Assembly: GCA_049273695.1 (NCBI GenBank)
Contig: JBASRE010000042.1
Location: forward strand, 248,001-312,000
DNA length: 64,000 nt
DNA from: UBA11740 sp049273695
Lineage (GTDB): Bacteria; Acidobacteriota; Blastocatellia; Pyrinomonadales; Pyrinomonadaceae
Reading direction: 5' to 3'
A program made the position numbers and the translations under genes. Shown here piece by piece: positions 7,955 to 18,840 of this stretch (its first letter is position 1; every line of letters begins with the position of its first letter). The notes below the pieces were generated by a model. The model was not told the origin of the DNA and searched no databases. It was given only the letters and a program-made list of their open reading frames with translations.

Positions 7955-9280
7955 TTACGCTGCGGCCGCTTCAATTTCTGCCAGGATACGATCAAGTTCT
8001 TGCCGATCCAGAAAGCGCCCCTGGACCACGACCGCGCTGATCTTCGTGGTGTTGCGAATGTCTTCCAGGGGGTTTGCGTTGAGCAACAACAGATCCGCAG
8101 CTTTCCCTATTTCAACTGATCCGAACAAGGTCGTCTGATTGAAGAACCGCGCCGGGTTCAACGTTGCAGCTTGTAACGCCTGCATCGGCGTCAGGCCTGA
8201 TTCAACCAGCATCAAAAGCTCGTCGTGCAAACCAAATCCGGGCATGACATATGGATTGCTTGTGTCCGTTCCGGCCAGAATTCCAACGCCTGTCTTGTGA
8301 AATCGACCTACCAGAGTCTTCTCGCGCCGAACCGTTTCTCTTCTGGCTGCCCAGTCTGAAGCCGGGATGTTCTTCGCGTCGCGGGATACCTTCGACCAGT
8401 AGGCTCTCAAGGATCGGCTTGCGTAGCGCCCGCGTGTGTCCTCAGCCAGAAAGCGCTCGTCGAGCACTGCATAGTTGCGGCGCATGATCAGGGTGGGACA
8501 TAGCCACGTGTCGTTCTTCTTAAAAACTGAGCTCAGCAGATTTGCGTTCGCTAAGTCAGTTTCCGCTTCGGTCAATCCCGTAAAATGCTCGATGCTGCGC
8601 TGACCAGCATTGGACGCCTCGATCGCCTTGATCGCTTCAGGGACATGTCCGGAGATCGTAATTTTCAGTTTCTTCGCTTCCTCAACGATTGTGAAATAGG
8701 CAGCGCGCGACAGGCCGTCGTGCACTTTAATGAAATCAGCGCGCTCCTGTTTGGCCTTTCTGACGGCCGCGCGGGCCTCTTCCGCGTTTCTCACTTTTAG
8801 CGCGTCGGACGCATATGAGGCTGGGCCGGCAATCACCTGGCTGGCAATGACCATCCTTGGACCGAGCAGTAATCCTCGTTCGATCTCGCGCCGCCACTGG
8901 TGATAAATCGGGTCACCGTCCATGAGTCGAACTCCGGTTACGCCATTCACGATCAGCAGCCGCAAGTAGTGGTTCCGCCCGAAATCGCCGCTGTCGAGAT
9001 GGACGTGCATGTCCCACAAACCAGGGACCAGAAACTTGCCCCTACCTTCGACGGTCTGCGTGGCGCTGGGAATGCGCACAGTATTGCTTTTGCCCACCGT
9101 CGCGATTCGCCCACCGCGGACGAGGACAGTCACGTCACGTTTGACTGAACCGCTTTTGGGGTCGATGACGGTGATATTGGTGATCGCGAGCGGTCTCTCA
9201 GGATTTGCGTGGTTCGTTTGCGCGCGCATTGATGCGCAGACACAACAGATGAGTAGGAGTGATGTCGCCAGCCTGCGCAT
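7955..9280 (-). CDS. Exported amidohydrolase family protein
   Basis: A metal-dependent hydrolase of about 441 residues with a signal peptide (MRRLATSLLLICCVCASMRA). The start at 9280 gives a cleaner signal peptide than the ATG at 9301. Amidohydrolase landmarks are all present: DMHVHLDSGDF (HxH), DFIKVHDGL (bridging lysine), ISGHVPEA and SIEHFTG (metal histidines) and LAGTDTSNP (catalytic aspartate). The C-terminal ADLLLLNANPLEDI closes the composite beta domain. It is related to imidazolonepropionase- and prolidase-like exported enzymes of Acidobacteriota; the substrate, perhaps a dipeptide, is unknown. Confidence 0.9.
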   Translation of the reverse strand: MRRLATSLLLICCVCASMRAQTNHANPERPLAITNITVIDPKSGSVKRDVTVLVRGGRIATVGKSNTVRIPSATQTVEGRGKFLVPGLWDMHVHLDSGDFGRNHYLRLLIVNGVTGVRLMDGDPIYHQWRREIERGLLLGPRMVIASQVIAGPASYASDALKVRNAEEARAAVRKAKQERADFIKVHDGLSRAAYFTIVEEAKKLKITISGHVPEAIKAIEASNAGQRSIEHFTGLTEAETDLANANLLSSVFKKNDTWLCPTLIMRRNYAVLDERFLAEDTRGRYASRSLRAYWSKVSRDAKNIPASDWAARRETVRREKTLVGRFHKTGVGILAGTDTSNPYVMPGFGLHDELLMLVESGLTPMQALQAATLNPARFFNQTTLFGSVEIGKAADLLLLNANPLEDIRNTTKISAVVVQGRFLDRQELDRILAEIEAAAA

Positions 9281-9355
9281 GAGGGACGAAGGATATGGCA
9301 CGAAGGAAAGGCAAGTCGAGCGAACTGCTTCTCACGGATGAACACTCGAAAGACT

Positions 9356-9682
9356 TTAGCGCTGATCCTGACCGGTTCGTGACTCACGCAAGAAGAGGAA
9401 CAATGGCAACCCCAATGAAACGCCAACTGTCAGGCTGGCAATTACTGGCGCCCAAAGATTTTTCATGCGCACCCTGCGACCTTCGAAATAAATGAAGATC
9501 CAAAGGCAGACAGTCGTCACGATCACATCCATACCGAAGAAGCTGCTGATTTGATTCGCAAACAATTGTTCGCCGATTAGGCGCAAATCCAGGCCATGCT
9601 CGCGCAGGAACGGAACAAGAAACCAATAAGGCAGAACCGTGCCGATGACGCAGAGAAGTAAATATAGATGTTTTGCCTTCAA
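9356..9682 (-). CDS. DUF2834 membrane protein
   Basis: A 108-residue protein with three hydrophobic segments (about 5-22, 50-66 and 78-98). It shows the family pattern in which LIGEQLFANQISSFFGMDVI is followed by a FYFEGRR-like turn (IFIYFEGRRVRMKNLW). This matches DUF2834, a small membrane family of unknown function. Its start lies 6 bases after the end of the upstream 621-residue protein gene, suggesting one transcript. Confidence 0.8.
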   Translation of the reverse strand: MKAKHLYLLLCVIGTVLPYWFLVPFLREHGLDLRLIGEQLFANQISSFFGMDVIVTTVCLWIFIYFEGRRVRMKNLWAPVIASLTVGVSLGLPLFLFLRESRTGQDQR

Positions 9683-9687
9683 CTTTT

Positions 9688-11556
9688 TCAGCGGGTAGCA
9701 GTGCGACCTTCACTTTCGGTTTGAAGGTAAAGCTTCGCGACGGCCAACCTGCCGGTCCCCCGCGTTTCCTTTCGGCTAAACCTGCCGGCGACTTCGGCGA
9801 GGTTCTCAAATTCAGTTGCGATCAACGGCTCTAAGGCTCGGCGAAAGCTGAATCCAGTTCGCGGAGAGTCGAGCAGGGCTTCTGATCTCGCCGACAGACG
9901 CAGACCAAGCCGCGGAGCTGACGGGTCGTTCATGTCGAAGGTCTCGAGTTTATTAATTACTGACACGGCGTCGTTAAGGCTGAGCAAGGCCTGAGCCTTG
10001 TCCAGTTTTCCGAGGAGGGTCGCGCGTCCAAGTAGGATCTTCGCCGCATTAGCCGAGGGAGCTTCCTTCTTGATGTCGCGTTCAACATCGCTGAGGAGGT
10101 CAATGGCCCTTTGCTGATCGACCGTCAAGTCATCGGTTGCCGGCTTCTCGTCAACCGCGCCCGCAAGCAGGCTTTGGGCCACGGCAAGCTTGACCATCGA
10201 TCGACGTTGAACATTGCCGAGCTTCGTCGCTAGTTCTAATGCTTTGTCGATCTCTTTCTTCGTTATCAGAGTCAAAGCGGCGCGATAGTAAACGTACGAA
10301 ACAACTTCAGCGCGCAGTTCATCGTCTGCGATCTTTTCCGCAACCCGCTTCCCGCGTTCATAATCAGTGGCGTCAACGGAGAGGGCCGCATTGATGTACG
10401 CCAGCTTCTTCGCCGCAGGATCAGTTTCTTTGTCGGCTCGGGCTTCCAGAGCGGTAATGCGATCCTCCAAAATCTCTTTCTCAGTCCGAGGCTTTGTCGT
10501 CGGGTTGCTTCCGGACCCGGATTGCCGATTCGAAGAAAACGGATCGCCGCGACCTTCCGGATAAATTTGAGTTTGTAATCGCTCCAGAAAACCCCGAGCT
10601 GGGCCGGCGAACTCCGTCGCGTATGTCTGGTAGCGACCAAGGTTTCGCATCCCAAAAACCCAAATCTTCTGCGCCCGGGCTTTGGCTTCGGGGGTTTCCA
10701 CAACCACCGCCCGCGTCAGAAACGCCTGATAGGCGGCAACCAAAAATGTTCGGGCCCGTTGCGGCTCGCTTTGTGCCGCCACCGCCTCGTTTCGCTGCAT
10801 TGGATTCATCGACATGATCACCTGACCGGAACTGTTCGTCGAAAAAGTCATGCCGGGTTGGAAAAGGTAGCCCGCCAACACTTCTGCCTCACTCGGGTCG
10901 GGTGTGCCGGCGCCAAACCGCGCCAGCGCCAAATCAAAAAGGCGATTGGCCAGCTCAACGTTTTTTCCTCGCAGGCTAGTGAGTACATTCTGAAGACTAA
11001 AAGACAGGCCATCCTCCAGACTTCGTTGCGCCAGAGCAAACGCCAGGTCCGGGTTGGTATCGACCGCTTGCTGGGCCAGTCTCAGAAACTGTTCACTGCG
11101 CGCGGTCCGATCATCGAACGCTCCCCGATCTTTCTTCTCAGTCAGTTCGTTGTCTTCCAGGCTTTTGACGAAAGTATCCGCCAGCGCGGGGTCGTGAGTA
11201 TGAGCAACGCGCAGGACGGTTGATTGGAGGTCAGCCTTATTTGAACGGTTGGAGAACTCTTTGAGGTCCGGGTTCAGCGGCTCTTCGGGCACTGAATCGA
11301 TCAACTCCCAAGCCTTAGTGAGCCATTTACTCGCTGCATTCGGCGTCTGCTTCCACAGGAGGCCCGCCGCGTCGGCCAGGGCCAGGACGGCGGATTTCTT
11401 GTCGTCCCACAGTGGCGCTTCCGCGGCAGTCTGCTCGACCATCGAAACAGCTTGCGCACGCTCTCGCTGCCGCTTCAATTCCTTTTCGGTTGTGGGTGCC
11501 TGCTGTGGGAACGCCTCAACTGAGATCAGCAAAATAAGCAGGAGAGATAGCTTCAT
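9688..11556 (-). CDS. Large secreted helical protein, unknown
   Basis: A 622-residue protein with a signal peptide (MKLSLLLILLISVEAFP) and an otherwise largely helical sequence. It is rich in A, L, E and K and carries repeating segments such as DPALADTFVKSLEDNELTEK and NPDLAFALAQRSLEDGLS, which look like TPR- or HEAT-like helical pairs. The middle has a linker rich in S, N and G (about 345-360). No catalytic motif was seen. Similar proteins seem widespread and unnamed in Acidobacteriota; a scaffold or assembly role is only a guess. Confidence 0.65.
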   Translation of the reverse strand: MKLSLLLILLISVEAFPQQAPTTEKELKRQRERAQAVSMVEQTAAEAPLWDDKKSAVLALADAAGLLWKQTPNAASKWLTKAWELIDSVPEEPLNPDLKEFSNRSNKADLQSTVLRVAHTHDPALADTFVKSLEDNELTEKKDRGAFDDRTARSEQFLRLAQQAVDTNPDLAFALAQRSLEDGLSFSLQNVLTSLRGKNVELANRLFDLALARFGAGTPDPSEAEVLAGYLFQPGMTFSTNSSGQVIMSMNPMQRNEAVAAQSEPQRARTFLVAAYQAFLTRAVVVETPEAKARAQKIWVFGMRNLGRYQTYATEFAGPARGFLERLQTQIYPEGRGDPFSSNRQSGSGSNPTTKPRTEKEILEDRITALEARADKETDPAAKKLAYINAALSVDATDYERGKRVAEKIADDELRAEVVSYVYYRAALTLITKKEIDKALELATKLGNVQRRSMVKLAVAQSLLAGAVDEKPATDDLTVDQQRAIDLLSDVERDIKKEAPSANAAKILLGRATLLGKLDKAQALLSLNDAVSVINKLETFDMNDPSAPRLGLRLSARSEALLDSPRTGFSFRRALEPLIATEFENLAEVAGRFSRKETRGTGRLAVAKLYLQTESEGRTATR

Positions 11557-11912
11557 CGAGTACCGCCTTTAGCGAGGTTCAGACCGACGTTGATTCTATC
11601 GATTTCTGATGCTTGAGCAGGCGAGTTAGATGGTTGTGGGGTTGGGAGGTTTTTGGGGAGCGGGGGAGCGAGAGCTGTATGCGGTAACGGACATTTGACG
11701 CGTGGCACAGCCTTCAGCGCAGACGGGCCCCGTGTCAGTACCGAGAGCGGTAGCGACCGGATCGATGCTCAACCTTGGATGGTTGATCCGCCTCGCTACC
11801 GCTCGGGGTACTGACACGATTCAGCCGTCCGTTTCACGGACTGCGATTTGTCTTGTGATTCTGATCCCAGCGATAAATCGCTGGCTATTTTCAAATCGTC
11901 CGCTGTGCGGAC
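11557..11912. repeat. Intergenic inverted repeat (gtgtcagtaccg family)
   Basis: No gene is supported. The arms gtgtcagtaccgagagcggt... (11732-11756) and ...accgctcggggtactgacac (11793-11817) form a long, slightly imperfect inverted repeat. A partial copy of the same arm (gtcagtaccgggagcggtag) is found inside the 5' end of thiC near 18405-18431. Smaller palindromes (tccgtttcacggactgcgat) follow to about 11910. Confidence 0.75.
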
Positions 11913-12246
11913 TCACTTGCGCCGGCTTTGGATTTCGGAATCCAACTGCGCGAGAGGAATGGCTTGATTAGGGTCGCGCTCGATCTCCGCGTCGCGCCTT
12001 AACGCTTCTGCAATGCCTTCATCTTGATCGTCGAGCCGTTCGAGACGAGCCTTAACTTCCAGCCATGGAGATTGATCGTCCGGATGCGCTTCCATATCCG
12101 CGAGTCGCGCATCGAGCAGCTTTCTTTCGGCATCAGTAACCGGAAGATCCTCGAGCGATAGTGTGTCCCAAACTTTACCAATTTAGTTCCAGCCGATCGG
12201 CCGGGCTAAGGCTCGTGACGTTGGCTAGGAGCGATTCGTCGATCAT
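11913..12246 (-). pseudogene. Frameshifted addiction-module component (antitoxin-like)
   Basis: The reading frame opens at the ATG ending at 12246 as MIDESLLANVTSLSPADRLEL and hits a stop after NW. In another frame it continues as VWDTLSLEDLPVTDAERKLL, then DARLADMEAHPDDQSPWLEV. Joined, this is the addiction-module component family (PF09720-like: R.EL...W..L, then DARLA..E..P...). The break is explained by one extra A in a short A run at about 12182-12184. The C-terminal ALRRDAEIERDPNQAIPLAQ looks like a second copy of the same half-domain. No toxin gene lies beside it. A sequencing error remains possible. Confidence 0.7.
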
Positions 12247-12462
12247 GGTTGAAGGATAACTCTGGTGTTTGATGTCACTAATGTTGGTCAGATGAATTTC
12301 GTCCGCGGGCGGACGTTTGAAAGTAGCCCTAACCCTGATAGAGATCGCGCCGAGAAGTTATCCGTGAAGATGATTGGTGATTATCACGGACTCAATGTCG
12401 GTTAGGGCTCTTGCAACTCAACCGTAAACGAATCTTTTTGCGCGAACAATTGATGGCAAGCC

Positions 12463-15400
12463 TCAGTCGTCTTCACCGTCTTCATCGCGGCGTGAGAGCA
12501 GTACGCGCCCGGATTGGAACGAATAGCGCGCGACTTGCGGGGCCCAGTAGATGAAATCGGCGCACGACTGACTTTCGGGAATAAGCTCGCGCACCTGGCC
12601 GAGGTTCTTGAATAGTTGCCGCAAGTTTTCCAATTCGGGTTCGCTTAGTTCTCCCTGCGGGTTGCCCTCTTGATCGAGTTTTGTCTCACTTATGCTCTGT
12701 GTTTCAAACTCGTCTATAAACTGCCACCACATGCGCGACTTATCCTGCTGCAGCAACTTGCGCAGAATGTCGGCGGCTTCGTTGGGAAAGCCCGTGACGA
12801 TAGCGAGCAGCATGAGCGCCACACGATGTTGTCCCTGCCTCGTTTCGCCCACAAATGCGGCCTGCTTTTCTTCGGGCACGCTGGCGCGCAACAGCCGATA
12901 GATGTTGACGAAACGTTTCGCGGCGCGCGGCGAAGGGATCAGCCAGAACAAACGCTTCATATACTGGCGCTCCCAATCCTCGATGTGCAGATGTTCTGGA
13001 GGCAAGTCGGCTTCACCGTCAGGTTTTTCTTCTTTCTGGGCGTTTGTATTTACGCCGGCCATCGCGTCTGCCGCGACCTTTTGCTCCGCGCCGTGCGCAG
13101 CTTGATCCGCGCTCTGTTTAGTCACGTCGGGTGTGACTGCAGCTTGGGTGTCAGTAGCTGGCTTCTCATCGCCGGGCGGCGCGGGGGTGACGCCTCTTGG
13201 CTTGGCTACTGGCTGACTCGGTTCAGACTTGTCGCCGGCGGTTGGCTCAGTCTTGTTCGCAGTAGCTGCGCCTCCGTCAACCACGCCTTTTTTCCCTTCG
13301 TCGTTGGGCGGGCTCGCGAGGTCTTCGATAAACTCGCCAAAGCCGTCATAGGCCATCGGGCGGAGCGTAAACGGTATCTGAAAAATCTTTTCGAGGTAGT
13401 TGAGTGGGGTTGACTGCCAGTGGCGCTCCTCTTCGTCGGTTCCGTTGTTTCCAGCTTCGGGTGCACCCTGAAAAACCTTCGAGTGCTGCTTGAGTGAATG
13501 CAACAGCCAGCGCGGGTCTACGCCTACGATGACGACGAAGAGCGGGAAGGCGAGCAAGAGGTGGACTGCTTGCAACACGTCCACAACCTTGTCTTCCGGG
13601 CAACGATCCAAATCGTCGATGTAGAGAACGATACGGTCGATGCGAGGCAGCAGCAGATTTTCCGCTGGCGGATTGCCGTTCGTCGCTGCTGCATCCGGCC
13701 CGCTTTCAGCCGGCGCAGCTTTCGCCTGCGCGGCCGCTTCAGCTTCGGCGAGCGTTTGCTTTCTTACTTTTGCCAACAGATCGCTTAGTTTCTCAAAGTC
13801 GTTGCGCGCGCGAGCGATGGTGCCGAGTTGGTTGATGTAGTCGCTGCTTTCATTCCGCTGCTTGATGAAGTTGGCCATCTGACGATCGGCGCGCAACTCA
13901 TCGAGTTGTTGTTCAAGTTGCCTGACCTCGTCGCTTGCTTCCTGCACGCGTTGGGTGGCGTCGTGTAATCTTTCCCGCACCTGCGTTTGCCGCTGCTCCA
14001 ACTCCTCCCGCCGCTCGTTGCGTTTCCGCTCGATCAATTCATTGTTTTGCGCACGTGCGTCCTCGATGATCTTAAACGCCTTGCCGACGCCAGACAGGTA
14101 CGGCTTAACCGCGGCCAACAGGCCGCCCAGGCCGATCAAGAAGGTGATAATTACGCCAGGCAAACCGGCGAGCTGATTCTTATATTGCAATAGCAACGGT
14201 GTAGCGACGAGGACTAACGCCGCGCAAAACAAAAGGATGAACCACACCCGGCGCGATTTCGCATTTCGAATGGCGAGGTAAAGCGCTTTGGCGCGACCCC
14301 ACAGACCTTGAAGTTCCAGCAGTTCCGCTTTGGTTTCCGTCGCTACCTGATCCACGCGCGGCAGGTTCAAGGCCGCGCCTGCCTGTTCTATGTTTGTCCT
14401 TATCCCCGGTTGATTGACAACAAAGCGATACGCCGCACGCGAGATTTCCTGCAACGTCAAACTGTCGGCCAACTCCGCGTCGGCTTCTTTGAGCCGAGTC
14501 AAGTGTTCTTCACTCGCCTTCAATTCCGTTTCGGCAAAACTCTTTCTGCGTTCCGCATCGACCAGAACATCCTTCTTGCTCGCGGTCGCAGCAAGCAGAC
14601 GTGCGCGGGCCGTCGCTGGGTCGGTCTCACCAACATCCAGCTTCTTGTCCTTGGCCAGCTCGTCCGCCAGCCCTTCAAAAATTTCCGACGCGAGACTGGC
14701 CCAGAGGTTCATATCCATGTAGTGCCAGGCATTGAACCAGAGCTGGACAATGTTTGGGCAATAGGGCGAGTTCTTGTCGGCCCGCGCCTTTTCTTTAAGC
14801 CGTATGAACTCCTTCTCCATCTGGCCCATGAAAAAACTTTTGCCAGTACCCCAGTCGCCAAACAGGCCGAGCGAGAGCGGCGGCTCGACTGACTTTGCCG
14901 CCAACACCGAGCAGAGCGCTTTGACTTCTTTGGTGATCCCGAAGTGGTCTGTGCCTTTGCGTGGATCGTCGGAGCTAAAGCCAGCGATATTAGGACGCGT
15001 CGTGCCTCGCTCGATGGTGCGCTCAGGAGAGGGCCCGCGTCTTACTTTCTCTTTAACCAAGCCGCGGTCACGCAAGGCCTTGGCGAGATCGCAGTCGTCC
15101 ACGGCGAGCACACCGTAGAGCAGATGCCAGCTATTGATCACTTCGCTCTTGTCTTCGGCAGCCGCCTTTTGGGCGTTGTCGAGCGCAGCCTGCGCGTGCT
15201 GGGAAAGCGACGGCAACAGGGACAGCTTTACCGGCTGGTAGTCAGGTAGACGCGGGAGTGGTCTGCGGGCTTGCGCATTGAGAATTTCAAAAAGACCCTC
15301 TTCGTCGAGGTCAGCGGTCCGCATGAGCGAGCGCAATTCACCGTCTTCTTTCTGGTAAAGGCCGGCGACGAGTTGTTCGGTGTGTATCTCACCCCGGTCC

Positions 15401-16230
15401 ATTTTTCGTTGGATACCTTCCGCGTGTTCCAACGCTCGCCGCGAAGCCTTACTGAGTGCCTGGGGTAACGCGGCAAGATCAATGGTTTTCTCGGTCACCG
15501 CCGCGGCGGCGGGCGGAAAGTCGACAGGTTGAGCAGTTGAAACGTCAGGCGGACGAGGCCCTTGCTCGATTCGCTGTTGCTCTCGTTCCTGTTGCTCTTT
15601 TTCCAGTTGCTCGAGTCGCTGTTGTTCTCTTGCCCGTCGCGCTCGCTCAGATGGCACGTTGAGTAGGAGTTGCTGGATAGCATCGACAGAGATGGCTTTC
15701 AACAGCCCGCTTTCATTAATTCTGCGATAGTCGAAAACGATACCGATCAACTCGTTTCCAACGAGAACAGGAGCACCTTCCATGCCATGCAGTGAAGGCG
15801 GACCGGGTTCAAAGTGCAGTGTAACAATCGGCCCCTCAACTCCCCAGGTACTGCCGGTGAAGTTTTCTTTGGCATCGGACGACGACGGGCCCAGTAGAAT
15901 CGATTCCCACTTTACCTCCCGACTGAATTTGGCCCGCGGCGCGAACTTAATCGGTGGCACTTGGTTTGGAAGCAAAGCGGGCTTCAGTTCAAGCACCGTC
16001 AGCCCGGTTTCGATATCAAATGCTACGACCACGGCTGGCCTATCGAACGGCTTTTCCCAGAGATCAAATTGAAGCAGTACTTGTCCTCGAGGCCGGCTTG
16101 GGTGGACGGGAAAAGCCGTCACCGCCAGCGTAGATGAGATCAGCGTCGCCATCGCGGGCGAGTTGGGTTCGCGATCGACGGGCGAACATCTAAGAGCGAT
16201 CAATTCGAGTAGCGAAGGTGGTCGATCCAT
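12463..16230 (-). CDS. Pseudoprotease-ClpN-KAP P-loop NTPase fusion
   Basis: A 1255-residue membrane-linked ATPase. The ATG at 16230 follows GGAGG at 6 bases; a longer frame begins at 16296. Residues about 25-190 resemble a trypsin-like fold, but the expected TAxH reads TAFPV and the expected GxSGxP reads GMEGAPV, so His and Ser are lost. A Q/E/R coiled coil lies at 195-225. Two Clp-N-like repeats follow (LSKASRRALEHAEGIQRKMD; LSQHAQAALDNAQKAAAED). The KAP NTPase has Walker A GDWGTGKS near 458, an inserted membrane pair near 661-708, a coiled coil and Walker B VLYIDDLDRC near 868. A low-complexity P/A/D/K insert spans about 973-1073. KAP NTPases are known in phage exclusion and membrane scaffolding; a conflict role here is inference. 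No same-strand partner gene adjoins it. Confidence 0.88.
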   Translation of the reverse strand: MDRPPSLLELIALRCSPVDREPNSPAMATLISSTLAVTAFPVHPSRPRGQVLLQFDLWEKPFDRPAVVVAFDIETGLTVLELKPALLPNQVPPIKFAPRAKFSREVKWESILLGPSSSDAKENFTGSTWGVEGPIVTLHFEPGPPSLHGMEGAPVLVGNELIGIVFDYRRINESGLLKAISVDAIQQLLLNVPSERARRAREQQRLEQLEKEQQEREQQRIEQGPRPPDVSTAQPVDFPPAAAAVTEKTIDLAALPQALSKASRRALEHAEGIQRKMDRGEIHTEQLVAGLYQKEDGELRSLMRTADLDEEGLFEILNAQARRPLPRLPDYQPVKLSLLPSLSQHAQAALDNAQKAAAEDKSEVINSWHLLYGVLAVDDCDLAKALRDRGLVKEKVRRGPSPERTIERGTTRPNIAGFSSDDPRKGTDHFGITKEVKALCSVLAAKSVEPPLSLGLFGDWGTGKSFFMGQMEKEFIRLKEKARADKNSPYCPNIVQLWFNAWHYMDMNLWASLASEIFEGLADELAKDKKLDVGETDPATARARLLAATASKKDVLVDAERRKSFAETELKASEEHLTRLKEADAELADSLTLQEISRAAYRFVVNQPGIRTNIEQAGAALNLPRVDQVATETKAELLELQGLWGRAKALYLAIRNAKSRRVWFILLFCAALVLVATPLLLQYKNQLAGLPGVIITFLIGLGGLLAAVKPYLSGVGKAFKIIEDARAQNNELIERKRNERREELEQRQTQVRERLHDATQRVQEASDEVRQLEQQLDELRADRQMANFIKQRNESSDYINQLGTIARARNDFEKLSDLLAKVRKQTLAEAEAAAQAKAAPAESGPDAAATNGNPPAENLLLPRIDRIVLYIDDLDRCPEDKVVDVLQAVHLLLAFPLFVVIVGVDPRWLLHSLKQHSKVFQGAPEAGNNGTDEEERHWQSTPLNYLEKIFQIPFTLRPMAYDGFGEFIEDLASPPNDEGKKGVVDGGAATANKTEPTAGDKSEPSQPVAKPRGVTPAPPGDEKPATDTQAAVTPDVTKQSADQAAHGAEQKVAADAMAGVNTNAQKEEKPDGEADLPPEHLHIEDWERQYMKRLFWLIPSPRAAKRFVNIYRLLRASVPEEKQAAFVGETRQGQHRVALMLLAIVTGFPNEAADILRKLLQQDKSRMWWQFIDEFETQSISETKLDQEGNPQGELSEPELENLRQLFKNLGQVRELIPESQSCADFIYWAPQVARYSFQSGRVLLSRRDEDGEDD

Positions 16231-16462
16231 AGATTGCCTCCGGGGAGCCTGTTTGAGAGACGGGGTTACGAGCGCCTCTTTAGGCGCGATTCTCAAATTC
16301 CAGCGATTGGACGTCAGAACGGTTCGGCTGGCATTCCGTGGTTATCAAGTTAATAGACCTTATCACGCGCTTCCAATATCTAATGATTTGTTTCTTGAAA
16401 TCCTTTCCGTAACGCGAGCCGCACACTGCCTAGGGTCAGCGCGTGAATTCCGCTCCACCTTG

Positions 16463-16480
16463 ATATCCTGTAAATCCTGT

Positions 16481-16489
<9 letters not shown>
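16463..16489. repeat. acaggattta-type repeat supplying the thiC stop
   Basis: The motif cctgtaaatcctgtctaagt (minus strand acttagacaggatttacagg) is a further copy of the 1.2-2.0 kb repeat. The TAG stop of thiC (16481-16483) lies inside it, so the native C-terminus may have been replaced by repeat sequence. Confidence 0.65.
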
Positions 16490-18448
<1,959 letters not shown>

Positions 18449-18460
18449 GATCTTTCTCCA

Positions 18461-18556
18461 TTTGGAGTGCGCCGGCAGAGCGCAGCGGCGACGGCGCTCT
18501 GGATTATTACGAGTCATCCAAAGCGGTGTCGCGCTCGCTTGTCGCCGCACTCCAAA
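18461..18556. repeat. tttggagtgcg element, copy 1 (thiC leader)
   Basis: The ends are tttggagtgcgccggcagag (18461-18480) and ccgcactccaaa (18545-18556), with internal aatccaaagc-like and gagcgccgtcgcc sequence. It fills the thiC 5' leader between the riboswitch terminator and the Shine-Dalgarno. Other copies precede genes at 19.1, 25.5, 34.1 and 47.2 kb. Confidence 0.85.
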
Positions 18557-18596
18557 AAATCAAAAAACCGCTCCACCCTCTAAAAGGACGGAACGG
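18554..18596 (-). terminator. Riboswitch-controlled intrinsic terminator
   Basis: On the minus strand ccgttccgtcc pairs with gggtggagcgg (18586-18596 with 18568-18578, including G-T pairs) around a 7-base loop. A T-rich tract, ttttttgatttttt, follows (18554-18567). Its position just after the aptamer and before thiC fits an expression platform in which TPP binding favours termination. The anti-terminator partner was not worked out. Confidence 0.8.
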
Positions 18597-18647
18597 TCAT
18601 CTCTCATTCAGCGGGCTGCCCGGTTGGGACTCGTCCGCATGATGGCT

Positions 18648-18840
18648 GTTTCTCCCTTCGACGGTGCTAGCCGTATCAGGTTCAAGGGGTCTCCCACTGG
18701 AATTTCGAATTTCGAATTGCGAAATGCGAATTTCGAATTGAATTATGAATGCCCTTTCAATTCGCAATCCGCAATCCGAAATCCGCAATTCCTTTCGGAC
18801 TCTCAGCCTCAGTCATTACGACTTCGGCTCCCCCGAAACG
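18648..18840 (-). promoter_or_regulatory. TPP riboswitch (THI element) with expanded P3
   Basis: On the minus strand the conserved parts are read in order: ggggagccg, ggctgagagtcc, accccttgaacctgatacgg, then ctagcaccgtcgaagggaga. The flanks cgtttc and gaaac close P1. This is the standard thiamine pyrophosphate aptamer, here controlling thiC by way of a terminator. Between ctgaga and acccc the P3 arm is about 110 bases, made of aattgcggatt- and aattcgaaat-type units that fold back on each other. A THI box often has a short P3; this expansion looks repeat-derived. Confidence 0.93.
18699..18791. repeat. aatttcgaatttcgaattgc repeat in riboswitch P3
   Basis: An alternating series of gaatttcgaatttcgaattg and caattcgcaatccgcaatcc units, roughly inverted about a centre near 18745. 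It is AT-richer than its surroundings and fills the variable arm of the TPP riboswitch. Confidence 0.8.

Noticed and set aside
11626..11817. A 63-residue open frame on the minus strand
   Set aside because: It is read from the 11.7 kb inverted repeat; its SVPRAVA tract is repeat-coded and there is no Shine-Dalgarno.
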